Both the position numbers and the translations under genes were made by a program. Below, in pieces: positions 54,637 through 64,000 of a stretch of 64,000 nucleotides of DNA; positions within the stretch are counted from its first letter, which is position 1; each line of letters opens with the position of its first letter. Source of the DNA: Pythium myriotylum (taxonomy: Eukaryota; Oomycota; Peronosporomycetes; Pythiales; Pythiaceae); contig JALJCQ010000003.1 of NCBI GenBank assembly GCA_023091665.1, forward strand, positions 1,364,001-1,428,000. The letters run 5' to 3'. The notes beneath the pieces are model-generated. The model worked only from the letters and a program-made list of their open reading frames with translations, did no database searches and had not been told where the DNA came from.

Positions 54637-55119
54637 ATGCCGCGCCGACCGACTCCCCAGGAACTCGAGACGCTCGCGGCCGCCATCACGCGCCAGCAGC
54701 ACACGCTCCAGAAGCAGCTCGCCACCGTCAAGAGCCACATGCTGCGCGCCGTCGACGACATCCGCGCCGCCAAGGAAGAGCTCCGCGAGGCGCAGGCGCG
54801 TCTCGAGGAGATCGAGGCCTACCTCGAAGACGTCGAAGACGAGGTCGACGAGCTCCGGGCCATCCACGGCGACTACCACGAGGCCGTCGACCGCAAGCAG
54901 GACGAGTTCGACGAGCTGCTCGAGGAGCGCGAGGACGAGCTCGGGCTCATCGAGCAGCTGCGCCGCGTGCACGCGCTGCGCGCCTCGGTCGTCGTGCACC
55001 TGCGGCGCATGCACGTGCACCTCACGCGCGAGCTCGCGCGCGCGCGCCGCCGCGAGCAGCTGCTCGCCGTCATCGCGCTGCGCTCGGGGCTCGTCAAGCT
55101 CGCGCCGCGCAAGCCGTGA
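54637..55119 (+). CDS. Small coiled-coil protein, function unknown
   Basis: 160 aa. From residue about 5 to 110 the sequence is a nearly continuous charged helix with heptad character (LETLAAAITRQQHTLQKQL, EELREAQARLEEIEAYLEDV). Acidic stretches (DVEDEVDELR, EEREDELG) are followed by a basic C-terminal helix (HLTRELARARRREQLL). No signal peptide or membrane segment from this start. The frame stays open upstream to an ATG at 54526, which would add a 37-residue basic leader resembling a mitochondrial presequence. The initiator motif at 54595 argues against it. Very high GC. Confidence 0.7.
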   Translation: MPRRPTPQELETLAAAITRQQHTLQKQLATVKSHMLRAVDDIRAAKEELREAQARLEEIEAYLEDVEDEVDELRAIHGDYHEAVDRKQDEFDELLEEREDELGLIEQLRRVHALRASVVVHLRRMHVHLTRELARARRREQLLAVIALRSGLVKLAPRKP

Positions 55120-55286
55120 GCGCCAAGCCGTGTTTCAATAGACCGCCTTATTTATTCCTTCCTTCTCTCCTTCTATTGCTCCATGTCAACCGCCACGCTC
55201 TCTCTTGCACTGCAGACCAGTTGACGTGGGGGCGGCCCTGAAATTCGTTCGCTCGCAGTCCTTTCTTCCCGTGGCGTGGTCCACAC

Positions 55287-55304
55287 CGGTCTTCCATTTT
55301 TCTC
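55287..55304 (+). promoter_or_regulatory. Initiator-like motif upstream of VPS35
   Basis: CGGTCTTCCATTTTTCTC, 28 bases before the ATG, resembles the combined initiator and flanking region (CAWTTTTTNYY) of oomycete core promoters. Confidence 0.5.
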
Positions 55305-55331
55305 GGCGGCCGCCGCCCAAGATCCGCGGCC

Positions 55332-57871
55332 ATGGCGAGCAAGGAGGCGTTCGTGCTGGACGCGCAGGGCCAGGAGGAGCTGCTGCGCGAGGCGCTGCGC
55401 AGCGCGCGCGACCACGCCTTCCGCATGAAGCGCGCCATGGACGCCGCCGAGCTCAGCGCCGTGCTCAAGCACGCGGCCGAGGTGCTGCGCGAGCTGCGCA
55501 CCAGCCTCCTCTCGCCCAAAAACTACTACCAGCTCTACATGCAGGTGCTCGACGAGCTGCGCCACCTCGAGGCCTACGTCGAGGACCTCCACAAGGCCGG
55601 CGCGCCCATCCGCGCCCTCTACGAGCGCGTCCAGAGCAGCGGCAACGTGCTGCCGCGACTCTACCTGCTCGTGACGGTCGGCGCGGTCTACATCAAGTCG
55701 AAAGAGGCCCCGGCCAAGGAGGTGCTCACCGACCTCGTCGAGATGACCAAGGGCGTGCAGCACCCTCTGCGAGGACTCTTTCTGCGCAACTACCTGGCCA
55801 TCTCGGTCAAAGACAAACTCCCGGACGCCGGGAGCGACTACGAAGGCTTCGGCGGCACGACCGACGACGCCATCGCGTTTCTGCTCCAGAACTTCAGCGA
55901 GACCAACCGCCTCTGGATCCGCATGCAAAACCAAAAGGCCGGTGCAGCCAAAGACAAAGCGACGCGAGAGAAGGAGCGCCAAGATCTCCGCATCCTGGTC
56001 GGCACGAGCCTCGTGCGATTGAGCCAGATGGAAGGGGTCACGGCGAGCGTGTACACCGAAAAAGTGCTACCCAAGTTGGTTGACATCATTATTCAGTGCA
56101 AGGACAAGCTGGCACAGGAGTACTTGATGGACTGTGTCATCCAGGTGTTTCCTGATGAGTTCCACCTGCAGAATCTTCCTCGGCTCCTAGCGACTGTCGA
56201 GGCTCTTCACGAGTCGGTTGACTGCGCGACCATCCTCGTCACGCTCTTAGAGAGGCTGATCAAGTACCGCGAAGGGCTAACAGATCTCAACCAAATGTAC
56301 GGGGGCGACAGCGGCGCAAGTAGCCAGAGACAGTCCGAAGTGTTCGATGGTGTGATGACCACCGTCAGCAGACTTGTCGCTGATCCAGCGCGTCGCCCGC
56401 AACAAGACAGCGTCGCATCCATGCTGTCGCTGTTCCAATCGCTAACGACATTCACACTGAAGTGTTTCAACGTCAACGACTCTTCAGTGGACTTTGGGAA
56501 GCGTGTAGCAGATGAAGCCCTCGGGTTCCTAAGAAGCCTCCAGTCGACGCATGATCTAGGCGCATGGAGCCAGCAGATTCGGCAAATTGTCTCAACCTCT
56601 TTGGAAGTATTGTCACTGAGGCAGCTTCGAGCCGTTGGTTCCGTCAGTGAAATAGCCAAGTTTCTGCCGTGGAAGACTACTCGTAAACTTCTCGTACTCG
56701 AGTGGACGCGTAGTTTGTTCAGACGTCGTGAGCGTGCAACTTGTGCCGAAGATGCCGAGACTCTTCTAGATATCCTGGCACCGCTCATACGAGACGATCC
56801 TAACGATCAGCCAATGTCGACCGAACCTGTTGGATCCGACAAGGACGAGTTTGAATCTGAACAACTGCAGCTTTCGAAAGTTGTTCATTTGTTAGTCAGT
56901 GAGAACCTAGATACGAAGTTTCGAATGTTCTCAATCGCGCGCCGATTTTTTGGCCAAGGGGGTGTCTTCCGTATCCGATTCACATTGGTTCCACTCATCT
57001 TTGCCTCCCTCGAGGTCGCACGAGATCTGGAAGCCCGAAAACCTGATGGATTCCAGACTTCCCCACGAGAGGTGCTGCAGTTCGTCCATGAAATGGTTAC
57101 AGCGCTCGCGTCAAAGGTGGAGCAGATGTCCGTGACATGTGTGAGTCTGTTTTTGCAGTGTGCGCTTGTTGCAGATCGCTGTCAGTTCGAAGCTATCGCC
57201 TACGAGTTTATCACGCAAGCGTTTATTGTCTACGAAGATCAGATTACCAACTCACGGGAACAATGGAAAGCGCTGGAACTGATGGTGACGTCAGTCCGTG
57301 CGACTGAGCAGCTTTCCAGTGCCAACTACGAGGTTCTTGCGACGAAGACGACGCAGTATGCAGCAAAACTACTCAAGAAGACTGACCAGGCTACCATGGT
57401 TCTCAATTGTTCGCATCTCTTCTGGGTAAGTCGATCAGGGTACTGCTGTTGCCAATCATCTTGTTCACAATCGCTGCCTGCTCTAGCATCCGACCCACAT
57501 GGACGGGAAACGAGTGCTCGAATGCCTGCAGCGCTCTCTTCGAATTGCCGATTCGTGCGGAAGTGGAAGTAATGCGAGCACTGCGTCCGTGACGAAAGTT
57601 CCGCTCTTCCTTGATATCCTTGAGGCGGTGAGTGAGGATTTAGAGAGAGTGGTATCGCACGAGGATCTGACAATCCTGCTCTGGCCATTCGCAGTATCTC
57701 TACTTCTTCGAAGCCAAAACCCCCGCAGTTTCTGCGAACTACCTGACCGGTCTCCTGGCTCTCGTGAAGGAACACTTGGAGAATATGGAGCACGGCGTTA
57801 CTCGAAGCGACAGCGAGCTGCGTTACCGTGACATTCGCCGGTACATTGACAGTAAATCTTTGGCCTTGTAG
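55332..57871 (+). CDS. VPS35: Retromer subunit VPS35, 3 exons
   Basis: Exons 55332-57425, 57487-57627 and 57695-57871, with GT-AG introns of 61 and 67 bp, give about 803 aa, the usual VPS35 length. The VPS26-binding motif PRLYL is at residues 108-112, in LPRLYLLVTVGAVYIKS. The alpha-solenoid continues through LRGLFLRNYL, the C-terminal CSHLFW and GKRVLECLQRSLRIA region, and the final YLYFFEAK helix. Without splicing at 57425 the frame ends in unrelated residues, while splicing restores the conserved C terminus. VPS35 is the scaffold of the retromer coat that recycles receptors from endosomes to the Golgi or plasma membrane. The first exon is much richer in GC than the rest. Confidence 0.95.
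57426..57486 (+). other. VPS35 intron 1
   Basis: GTAAGT...CTAG, 61 bp, phase 0, between SHLFW and HPTHMDGKRV. Confidence 0.9.
57628..57694 (+). other. VPS35 intron 2
   Basis: GTGAGT...GCAG, 67 bp, phase 0, between FLDILEA and YLYFFEAK. Confidence 0.9.
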
Positions 57872-58235
57872 TCGCCATGAACCCTGAATCCACGCTGGCT
57901 TCCAATGATCTCATCTCCCCTGACGTCAATGGATGTGCTTGCATTCCATCGCGACCTTTTAAGACGAGACCATCAGAAGCACCAACAAGTTTTTAGGGTA
58001 GCAATGAGTTGTGTGTTCCATCTGTCTCGCTCGCGCGAAGTGGCCAGTCCTGCTCTGTTTTTCGCTGACACCTTTGTTCAAAGAAAGCCGAACTCACTTT
58101 TGGAGCAGGCATTCGACGAGTGATGAGGACAAGGAGTTGTCTTTTGCGGGGAACAAACTGTTGGCACGTGGTGTTTCTCCTCCGCAGCTGGAGAAGATTA
58201 GTCACCGACTCAATCGCATCCAGTCGGTTCTCAAA
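57872..58235. other. Intergenic between VPS35 and the first repeat-domain gene
   Basis: No gene recognised; it carries the 5' region of the next gene. Confidence 0.5.
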
Positions 58236-58255
58236 GCTCACTCAATTTTTCCCCC
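58236..58255 (+). promoter_or_regulatory. Strong oomycete core promoter match
   Basis: GCTCACTCAATTTTTCCCCC, 30 bases before ATG 58285. It fits the full initiator plus flanking element pattern and rules out the in-frame upstream start at 58120. Confidence 0.65.
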
Positions 58256-58284
58256 AGTCAAGCCCAAGACAAACTCTCGAAGCC

Positions 58285-59820
58285 ATGAGGATTGTTGGAG
58301 TCGTCGGGCTTGGTTTTTCGCTGTGTGCCCAGCAGAGTGCTGGCCAAGATGGATCCAACGTTGCGGCGCACTCGTTTACAGATCTCGACAACTCCACGGA
58401 TTTGGCAAACTCACTTGCAACGCTGAATGAGCTAGCAGGGGCGGTATCTGGTGCCAAATCTATCGGATTGAAACTCAAATTCTTCAACAAGGTTGACTTG
58501 TCTGGAAAGAAGCTAGTCGTCAAGACAGACAACGATGTGTGCTACAACGTAGCCCCATGCTTCGACAACATGGCCACATCTCTCTCATGGACGAAGGCTC
58601 CAGGCCCTGGATCTTATATCGAGCTATTCGAGTCAGGAGGATGCAGAGATAACAGTGTCTTGATCTCGGATCTTGGTCCTCTCGGTGCAAGTGGGAACGT
58701 CACTGCTCTAAAGACGTACAAGTTCAACAACAAGATGTCGTCTTTCATTGTGCGAAGTGGCCCAGGCATCGAGACGATTCAAAACCACGTGGATGCATGT
58801 CCTGTCGCGGATACGAGTGGAAGTGGGAGCTCAGGTGACGACTCGGGGTCCTCCGATGTTGGTGACGAGGATGTATCGAGGCCGGTACCAGGAAGTCTGA
58901 AGGTAAAGTTGTTTAACAAGGTCGATCTGGCTGGGAAGAAGCTTGTCGTGAAGACGGATAGCGACGTGTGCTACAACGTCGCCCCATGCTTTGACAATTT
59001 GGCAACGTCGTTGGAGTGGTCTAAGGTATCCGATGTCTTGAAGGCTATCGACCTGTTTGAGGCAGCGGATTGTAGTGGCTCCAACGTCTCCATCACGGAT
59101 CTAGGACCAGTTGGCGGAGGCGGTAACGTGAGTGCTTTGAAGACACTCAAGTTCAACAACAAGCTATCTTCGTTTGTGGTGCGAAGCGTAAATGGTGTCA
59201 GTAGCAACCCTCGTGTCGCAGACGCTTGTGCTCTCGAAGAAAGTATAGATACCAGCGGCGAGAGTTCCGGTGACGGCGCTACTCAAACCCCGACAATCTC
59301 ACCAGGGCCAACGCCGATTGCGCCGATACCTGCTCCTATATCGACTCCATCGTCGGAACCAACCTTCAGTCCGTCACCAATTCCTACAGCGCAGAATACA
59401 GCATCCGCAACACCAGTCTCATCGACTGAAACTCCACTTCCATCAAAGGCGTCAGGCTTGAAGGTGAAACTATTCAACAAGCCTGATCTCGCTGGGAAGA
59501 AGCTTGTGATCATGACCGTGAACGATGTGTGCTACAGCGTCGATGCATGCTTCGATGACATGACGACGTCGGTCGAGTGGACGAAAATTCCCAGCAGTGG
59601 TTTGACCCTTGAGTTCTTTGAGTCCTCTGGGTGTCTAAATGCTTCCATTACGCTACCGGAGCTCGGAGTCATTGGGGGGAGCGGAAATGTCACGACGCTG
59701 AAAACGTACAAATTCAACAACAAAGTTTCGTCGTTTGTCGTCCGTAGTGTCCCTGCAGCTGCGCGTCCAGAGATCCAAGTCGACGCATGCGTCGACAACA
59801 CAGTCACTCGATTGGTGTAG
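58285..59820 (+). CDS. Secreted protein with three beta/gamma-crystallin-like domains
   Basis: 511 aa with signal peptide (MRIVGVVGLGFSLCAQQSAG). Three copies of a roughly 95-residue domain lie at about residues 61-157, 204-299 and 391-487, separated by Ser/Gly/Asp-rich and Thr/Pro-rich linkers. Each has a DLxGKKLV start, a CYxVxxCF pair, two closing strands (TSLSW and SSFVVR), an xxGC or xxDC cysteine, an ISDLG-type segment and a GNV[ST] glycosylation sequon. A fourth cysteine follows each domain (VDACPVAD, VADACALE, VDACVDN). Two strand-rich halves each ending in an SS/TS-hydrophobic strand suggest a double Greek-key beta/gamma-crystallin fold. This is a pattern-based assignment. Likely an extracellular or cell-wall protein; function unknown. 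Confidence 0.8.
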   Translation: MRIVGVVGLGFSLCAQQSAGQDGSNVAAHSFTDLDNSTDLANSLATLNELAGAVSGAKSIGLKLKFFNKVDLSGKKLVVKTDNDVCYNVAPCFDNMATSLSWTKAPGPGSYIELFESGGCRDNSVLISDLGPLGASGNVTALKTYKFNNKMSSFIVRSGPGIETIQNHVDACPVADTSGSGSSGDDSGSSDVGDEDVSRPVPGSLKVKLFNKVDLAGKKLVVKTDSDVCYNVAPCFDNLATSLEWSKVSDVLKAIDLFEAADCSGSNVSITDLGPVGGGGNVSALKTLKFNNKLSSFVVRSVNGVSSNPRVADACALEESIDTSGESSGDGATQTPTISPGPTPIAPIPAPISTPSSEPTFSPSPIPTAQNTASATPVSSTETPLPSKASGLKVKLFNKPDLAGKKLVIMTVNDVCYSVDACFDDMTTSVEWTKIPSSGLTLEFFESSGCLNASITLPELGVIGGSGNVTTLKTYKFNNKVSSFVVRSVPAAARPEIQVDACVDNTVTRLV

Positions 59821-60165
59821 ACGTAAGTGTCGTACCAACAAGCTGGTGAGATAATAATCTGAAGATCGGCTTTTCTCAGTAGTTTTTGCATAGGAATAGT
59901 CGTTCGTCTCGTTCAACGCCTCCTCGGCGAAGTGTGCAGGAAAAGGCAAGTCAAGAATCTTAATCTTGCGCGAGGTTTCTTGGTCTCCCTTGAACTTCCA
60001 ACGGCCTTCCAATGAAAGGAGACCGTTTAAGCGATCATCCTGCTGCGCAAAGCCAGGCTCATCTCACATTCTGACTCTCTGACGAAATCCAGATGTCTGT
60101 AGAAAGTGCATACCACGGGAAGTGTCCCGTCTGCCGGATCGTGATCCGGTGCGCGCGGTTGGGCT
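59821..60165. other. Intergenic between the two repeat-domain genes
   Basis: No gene recognised. Short frames on the - strand are shadows. Confidence 0.5.
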
Positions 60166-60182
60166 GGCCATTCTCGCTTTCA
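60165..60182 (+). promoter_or_regulatory. Initiator-like motif
   Basis: GGCCATTCTCGCTTTCAC region about 20-35 bases before ATG 60201; weaker than the 58236 match. Confidence 0.35.
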
Positions 60183-60200
60183 CTCCTCGAACGACGCACC

Positions 60201-62903
60201 ATGCGAGTACTCAAGAGCGCAGCCATCGCAGCGCTTGCGCTTGCGCTCGTCTCTTCGCCGATTGACGCCAAGCGGAAGAAGCATGCCGAGTGCCACGCCG
60301 ACCCGGTCGAGCCCAAAGAGACCCCAGCGTCGACGCCCTGGACTACGCCAAACAGTGGCGAGACACCAGGTTTGAGTCCTGGGGCGTCACCCGCAAAGCC
60401 CACCAAGACTTCTGCACCATCGAAGACAACCAAGCCTCCCTCGGCTAAAACGCCCAAATCGACCAAGTCGTCTGGACTTCAGGTCAAACTCTTCAAAAAG
60501 AAGAATCTAGCGGGAAAGAAGCTCGTGGTGAAAGCCGCCAACGACGTTTGCTACAGCGTGAACTCGTGCTTCGACGACGTTGCTTCGTCGCTTTCCTGGT
60601 CGAAGATCCCGAGCGACGCGAAATCGATTGAGCTCTTCGAGTCGGCTGGATGTGAAGACAAGAGTGTCTCAATCACGAACCTCGGCGTCGCTGGCGGCAA
60701 CGGGAGCCTTCTCTCGCTCGACGACTACCACTTCTCCGACATTGTTTCATCGTTCATTGTGCACTCAACGATTGGCAACAACATCATTGAAGATCAAGCT
60801 GACGGCTGTGAAAACGTGAATGAGGATGAAGATGGAAGTGATGGTGGGGATGATGACGACGATGTGGCCGCCGAAGCGGAAGCGACCCCGACAACGCCAA
60901 CGCTGAAGCCCTCCAAGACCCTGACCACGAAGATCAAGCTCTACAAGAAGGAAGCCTTAGCCGGAAAGAAGCTGGTGATCGCGGCTCAAACTGACGTATG
61001 CTACAGTGTCAGCAAGTGCTTTGACAATCTAGCGAGCTCACTCTCGTGGTCAAAGCTTTCGAGCGACGCTATATCGATCGATTTGTTCGAGTCCGCCTCG
61101 TGTCGGGATAAAAGTGTGTCGATTGTAGACCTTGGTGGCGCCGGCGGATCAGGAAACGTGACATCTTTGAAGGACCTCGTGTTCAGCAACGTGGCTTCCT
61201 CGTTCGTCATTCGTAGCTCGGTAGGCACAATCCAAGCTGAAGCAAATGGATGTGAGGGTGACGATGGTAGCAGCAACAGCAGCGATGAAGTAGCTGGTGA
61301 TGCCTCGGATGATGGGTCGGAGGAAGCCCCAACAGCTGCACCAACGCCATCTTCTAAAGTTGGACAAGGGCTGAAAGTGAAACTGTACAAGAAAGAAGAT
61401 CTGAAAGGAGGAAAGCTTGTCGTTGACACGGAGAGCGACGTGTGCTACAACGCAGACGCTTGCTTCGACGACAAGACAACTTCGTTCAGTTGGTCGAAGG
61501 TCCCAAGTGGCGTGAGCTCGATCGAGCTTTATGACTCAGTTGGTTGCACCGATTCAAGCATCTCGATCGGAGACCTGGGAGACATCGGTGGAGCAGGCAA
61601 TGTAAGCACCTTGGAGCTGTACAAGTTCAACAACAAAGTGTCGTCGTTCGTAGTGCGTAGCACAGCGGCGAATGGTGTAATCAAGCAAGTGACCACTGCC
61701 TGCGAGGCAAGTAGCAGCAGTGGAAGCGCTGACGCAGATGTTGGATCAACGCCGGAGGTTACTGCACCAGCGCCCACAAGTTCGACTCCGACGCCTCTCC
61801 CTACTTCCTCACAAGCGACTACCATCACGGCGGCACCGACGGCCACACCTGCACCGCAGAGAGTGGCAAAAATCAAGCTATACAACAAGGCCGAGCTTAC
61901 AGGCAGCAAGCTCACTGTTGACGCGACCAATGACGTATGCTACGATGTCGACGCGTGCTTCGCCGACAAAACCACATCACTTGAGTGGTCGAAGATTCCA
62001 GCTGATGCAAAGTCCATCGAACTATTTGAATCAGTCGGCTGCACGGCTTCTAGCGTTGTGATCTCGGATCTAGGCCAGAGCGGAGGTAACGTCACCACAC
62101 TCAAGGATTTCAAGTTCAACAACAAAGTCTCCGCTTTCATCGTACGCAGCACATTGGGAAACAACGCTATCGCGGGTACTGAAGATGCGTGTCCCGTCGC
62201 TGATGAATCCTCGGTGTCAACACCGGAGCCCGCATCGATCACCGTAACCACTACACCAGCAACCTCGACCCTCGAGAGCTCAGCGCCAACTACGCTGACA
62301 ACAGATCCAGTCACGAGCACCCCTATCCAGCCAGCTGCGACCCCAGCAACTCCGACGACGACAGAGCCAACACCCTCGGCACCAGCCACTGCCGCACCCG
62401 TACCACCAACTACTGCACCTGTGGTCGTGACGCCTACGACAGTGGCCCCGGTTGTCACCCCTGCCCCAACGACCGAGACACCCATTCCAAGTACGACTGC
62501 CGCCGCCGTGACGACCCCAGAGCCGGCGTCGTCGACAAAGGGACCGAAGATCAAGCTCTACAACAAAGCAGATCTCGCAGGCAAGAAGCTCGTTATCGCG
62601 ACAGAGATCGACGTCTGCTACAGTGTCGATGGATGCTTTGATGACATGACCACTTCATTTGAGTGGACCAAGGTCACATCGGGCTCCAAGTCGATCGACC
62701 TCTTTGAGTCGACGGGCTGCACGGGCAGCAGCGTCTCGATCTCGAGCCTCGGAGCCGTGGGCTCGAGCGGCAACGTCACGACGCTCAAGGACTACAAGTT
62801 CAACAACAAGGTCTCGGCTCTTGTGGTGCGTAGCTCTACGAGCAAACTGACGGTGTCCAGCAACGTGGACGCTTGCGCATCATCCGAGTCGGACAGCGCG
62901 TAG
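60201..62903 (+). CDS. Secreted protein with five beta/gamma-crystallin-like domains
   Basis: 900 aa. Signal peptide MRVLKSAAIAALALALVSSPIDA, then a basic KRKKHAECHAD segment. Five domains of the same family as the neighbour lie at about residues 93-188, 242-338, 390-485, 555-649 and 781-877. The GKKLV, CYxV..CF, ELFES.GC and FNNKVSSFVVR landmarks are kept in most. Linkers are acidic after domains 1-2 and Thr/Pro/Ala-rich after domains 3-4 (mucin-like, about 130 residues before domain 5). Each domain has four cysteines and a sequon (GNGS in the first, NVT or NVS in the others). The in-frame start at 60093 is rejected because the signal peptide begins at 60201. Tandem with 58285-59820, same strand, so a local duplication is likely. 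Confidence 0.82.
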   Translation: MRVLKSAAIAALALALVSSPIDAKRKKHAECHADPVEPKETPASTPWTTPNSGETPGLSPGASPAKPTKTSAPSKTTKPPSAKTPKSTKSSGLQVKLFKKKNLAGKKLVVKAANDVCYSVNSCFDDVASSLSWSKIPSDAKSIELFESAGCEDKSVSITNLGVAGGNGSLLSLDDYHFSDIVSSFIVHSTIGNNIIEDQADGCENVNEDEDGSDGGDDDDDVAAEAEATPTTPTLKPSKTLTTKIKLYKKEALAGKKLVIAAQTDVCYSVSKCFDNLASSLSWSKLSSDAISIDLFESASCRDKSVSIVDLGGAGGSGNVTSLKDLVFSNVASSFVIRSSVGTIQAEANGCEGDDGSSNSSDEVAGDASDDGSEEAPTAAPTPSSKVGQGLKVKLYKKEDLKGGKLVVDTESDVCYNADACFDDKTTSFSWSKVPSGVSSIELYDSVGCTDSSISIGDLGDIGGAGNVSTLELYKFNNKVSSFVVRSTAANGVIKQVTTACEASSSSGSADADVGSTPEVTAPAPTSSTPTPLPTSSQATTITAAPTATPAPQRVAKIKLYNKAELTGSKLTVDATNDVCYDVDACFADKTTSLEWSKIPADAKSIELFESVGCTASSVVISDLGQSGGNVTTLKDFKFNNKVSAFIVRSTLGNNAIAGTEDACPVADESSVSTPEPASITVTTTPATSTLESSAPTTLTTDPVTSTPIQPAATPATPTTTEPTPSAPATAAPVPPTTAPVVVTPTTVAPVVTPAPTTETPIPSTTAAAVTTPEPASSTKGPKIKLYNKADLAGKKLVIATEIDVCYSVDGCFDDMTTSFEWTKVTSGSKSIDLFESTGCTGSSVSISSLGAVGSSGNVTTLKDYKFNNKVSALVVRSSTSKLTVSSNVDACASSESDSA

Positions 62904-62947
62904 TCGAATCGTTCAAACATTTCTCATTGTATTCTGTTGTGGAATAC

Positions 62948-62953
62948 AATAAA
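62948..62953 (+). terminator. Possible polyadenylation signal AATAAA
   Basis: AATAAA 45 bases after the stop of the five-domain gene, in a T-rich 3' flank. Confidence 0.45.
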
Positions 62954-63244
62954 CTGTTCATGGAGACCAGGAACCTCCTCAGAAGTGTCGCGCGCAGGAT
63001 CGCAGAGAGTCAGATGACTGAGATGTCCAGAACGAGCCTGCGTCGTGTCCATGGGCAGTTTCTTTTGACACATAAACGGTGCATTTGGGGACAGTAGGGT
63101 GCACAACTCATTTGCCATCTGTCTGCCATGCACGACTGATGAGCTCATCTCCCTCAACACGTTGTCGACCAGCTGGATGCGCAAGGCTGACCACGAGAAG
63201 GAGGCGTCGACTGGTTTCGACGCCATTTCCCAACTCCGTCGACC
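62954..63244. other. Intergenic, with initiator candidate
   Basis: No gene recognised. GCCATTTCCCAACTCC at about 63220-63235 is an initiator-like motif close to the next ATG. Confidence 0.45.
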
Positions 63245-64000
63245 ATGAAGCTTCTGCGGATCGTAGCGATCGCCTCCCTAGTGCTCGCGTCAGCCGATGG
63301 GGCTCGGCGAGTCAAGACTTCGTGCCACGCGGAAGCGGAGGTCACCACAGTCACGCCCACGACAAGTCCCGTACCAAGGCCCCAAACTAATAGCAACAGC
63401 GGTGGACAGCAAGGTAGGTGACTACAAAGACCCAGCAACCACAAACCACATATGATGCTAACTGCCCATTCAAACAGAAATTGGTGGAGAAGCCGACGAC
63501 AACGAAGCTCCGGTGGGTCCAACGCCAGCATCGACAATTGCGACGCCGGCGACCACGACACCAGCTCCAACGACTCCAGCTCCAACGACGCCTGCTCCAT
63601 CTACGACAACGCCAGCGACGCCGGTGAGCACGACGGCAGCTCCGTCGGACGACGTGGACGACGAAGCCGACGACAACGAAGCTCCGGTGGGTCCAACGCC
63701 AGCATCGACAATCGCGACGCCGGCGACCACGACACCAGCTCCAACGACGCCAGCTCCAACGACTCAAGCTCCAACGACCGCTGCACCAACACCAGCTCCA
63801 ACGACACCAGCTCCAACGACTCCACCTCCAACGACCGCTGCACCAACGCCAGACCCAACGACGCCAGCTCCAACGACACCAGCTCCGACGACGCTAGTTC
63901 CAACGACTCCAGCTCCAACGACCGCTGCACCAACACCAGACCCAACGACACCAGCTCCAACGACTCCACCTCCAACGACCGCTGCACCAACGCCAGACCC
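63245..64000 (+). CDS. Secreted Thr/Pro-rich mucin-like protein, 2+ exons, partial at the window end
   Basis: Exon 1 at 63245-63413 encodes a signal peptide (MKLLRIVAIASLVLASADGA) and RRVKTSCHAEAEVTT, similar to KRKKHAECHAD in the five-domain protein. A GT-AG intron (63414-63477, 64 bp, phase 1) leads to exon 2, which is open to the window edge. Exon 2 starts with a tandem block (ADDNEAPVGPTPASTIATP, present twice, about 63494 and 63667) and continues as TTPAPTT and TTAAPTPDP repeats, expected to be heavily O-glycosylated. Whether a crystallin-like domain follows cannot be seen. The order and N terminus suggest it belongs to the same gene cluster. Confidence 0.75.
63414..63477 (+). other. Intron in mucin-like gene
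   Basis: GTAGGT...ACAG, 64 bp. Without splicing the frame meets a TGA within three codons (63419-63421). With splicing the Thr/Pro frame runs to the window end. Confidence 0.8.

Noticed and set aside
54369..55241. 290-codon Arg/Ala-rich frame over the coiled-coil gene
   Set aside because: Shadow frame of a very GC-rich coding region.
63387..63767. Arg/Trp/Cys-rich frame on the - strand at the window end
   Set aside because: Antisense of the Thr/Pro repeat region; composition follows directly from the repeats.

Overview
The window looks like oomycete (water mould) nuclear DNA. This is an inference from three things: very short GT-AG introns (61, 62, 61, 67 and 64 bp), oomycete-type initiator motifs (GCTCAYTYNNCAWTT-like) just upstream of several genes and inside the retrotransposon LTRs, and a mix of compact host genes with large blocks of near-identical Ty1/copia elements. 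Genus cannot be fixed from the sequence alone.

Bases 1-43,646 are almost entirely Ty1/copia retrotransposons in a nested, inverted and recombined array. Family 1 (LTR ends TGTTG...CAACA, 344-407 bp, gag-pol 1,449 aa) makes up most of it, as complete element C, gag-less elements B and D, two reverse-transcriptase-deleted copies in opposite orientation (F and G), and a mosaic of fragments (E, H, I, J, K, L, M). Family 2 (355-bp LTR, ends TATTA...TAATA, gag-pol 1,326 aa) sits inside family-1 element D with a GAGTC target duplication. It consists of one intact element (Y) inserted into the gag of a second copy (X) with a GAAGA duplication, plus a tandem 954-bp LTR+gag duplication. Family 3 (40,313-43,646) is an older, frame-shifted and internally deleted copia ending next to a broken DDE transposase.

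Bases 43,658-46,976 hold two decayed DNA transposons: a pogo/DDE_1-type transposase fragment and a PIF/Harbinger element with roughly 190-bp terminal inverted repeats whose transposase is broken by one in-frame stop.

From 47,329 on there are ordinary genes: PRMT5 (three exons), a secreted double-PA-domain protein, a hypothetical protein, a cysteine-rich single-pass membrane protein, a small coiled-coil protein and the retromer subunit VPS35 (three exons). The window ends with a cluster of three secreted proteins. Two are built from tandem roughly 95-residue four-cysteine domains (3 and 5 copies) that I read as beta/gamma-crystallin-like. The third is a Thr/Pro-rich mucin-like protein with a related N terminus, running off the window edge.

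The points most worth following up are: the gag start codon lying inside a primer binding site that matches the anticodon arm of initiator tRNA-Met in both copia families; an LTR promoter block conserved between families whose ends and proteins have diverged; the identical deletion carried by two oppositely oriented elements; and the secreted repeat-domain cluster with an N-glycosylation sequon in every domain.
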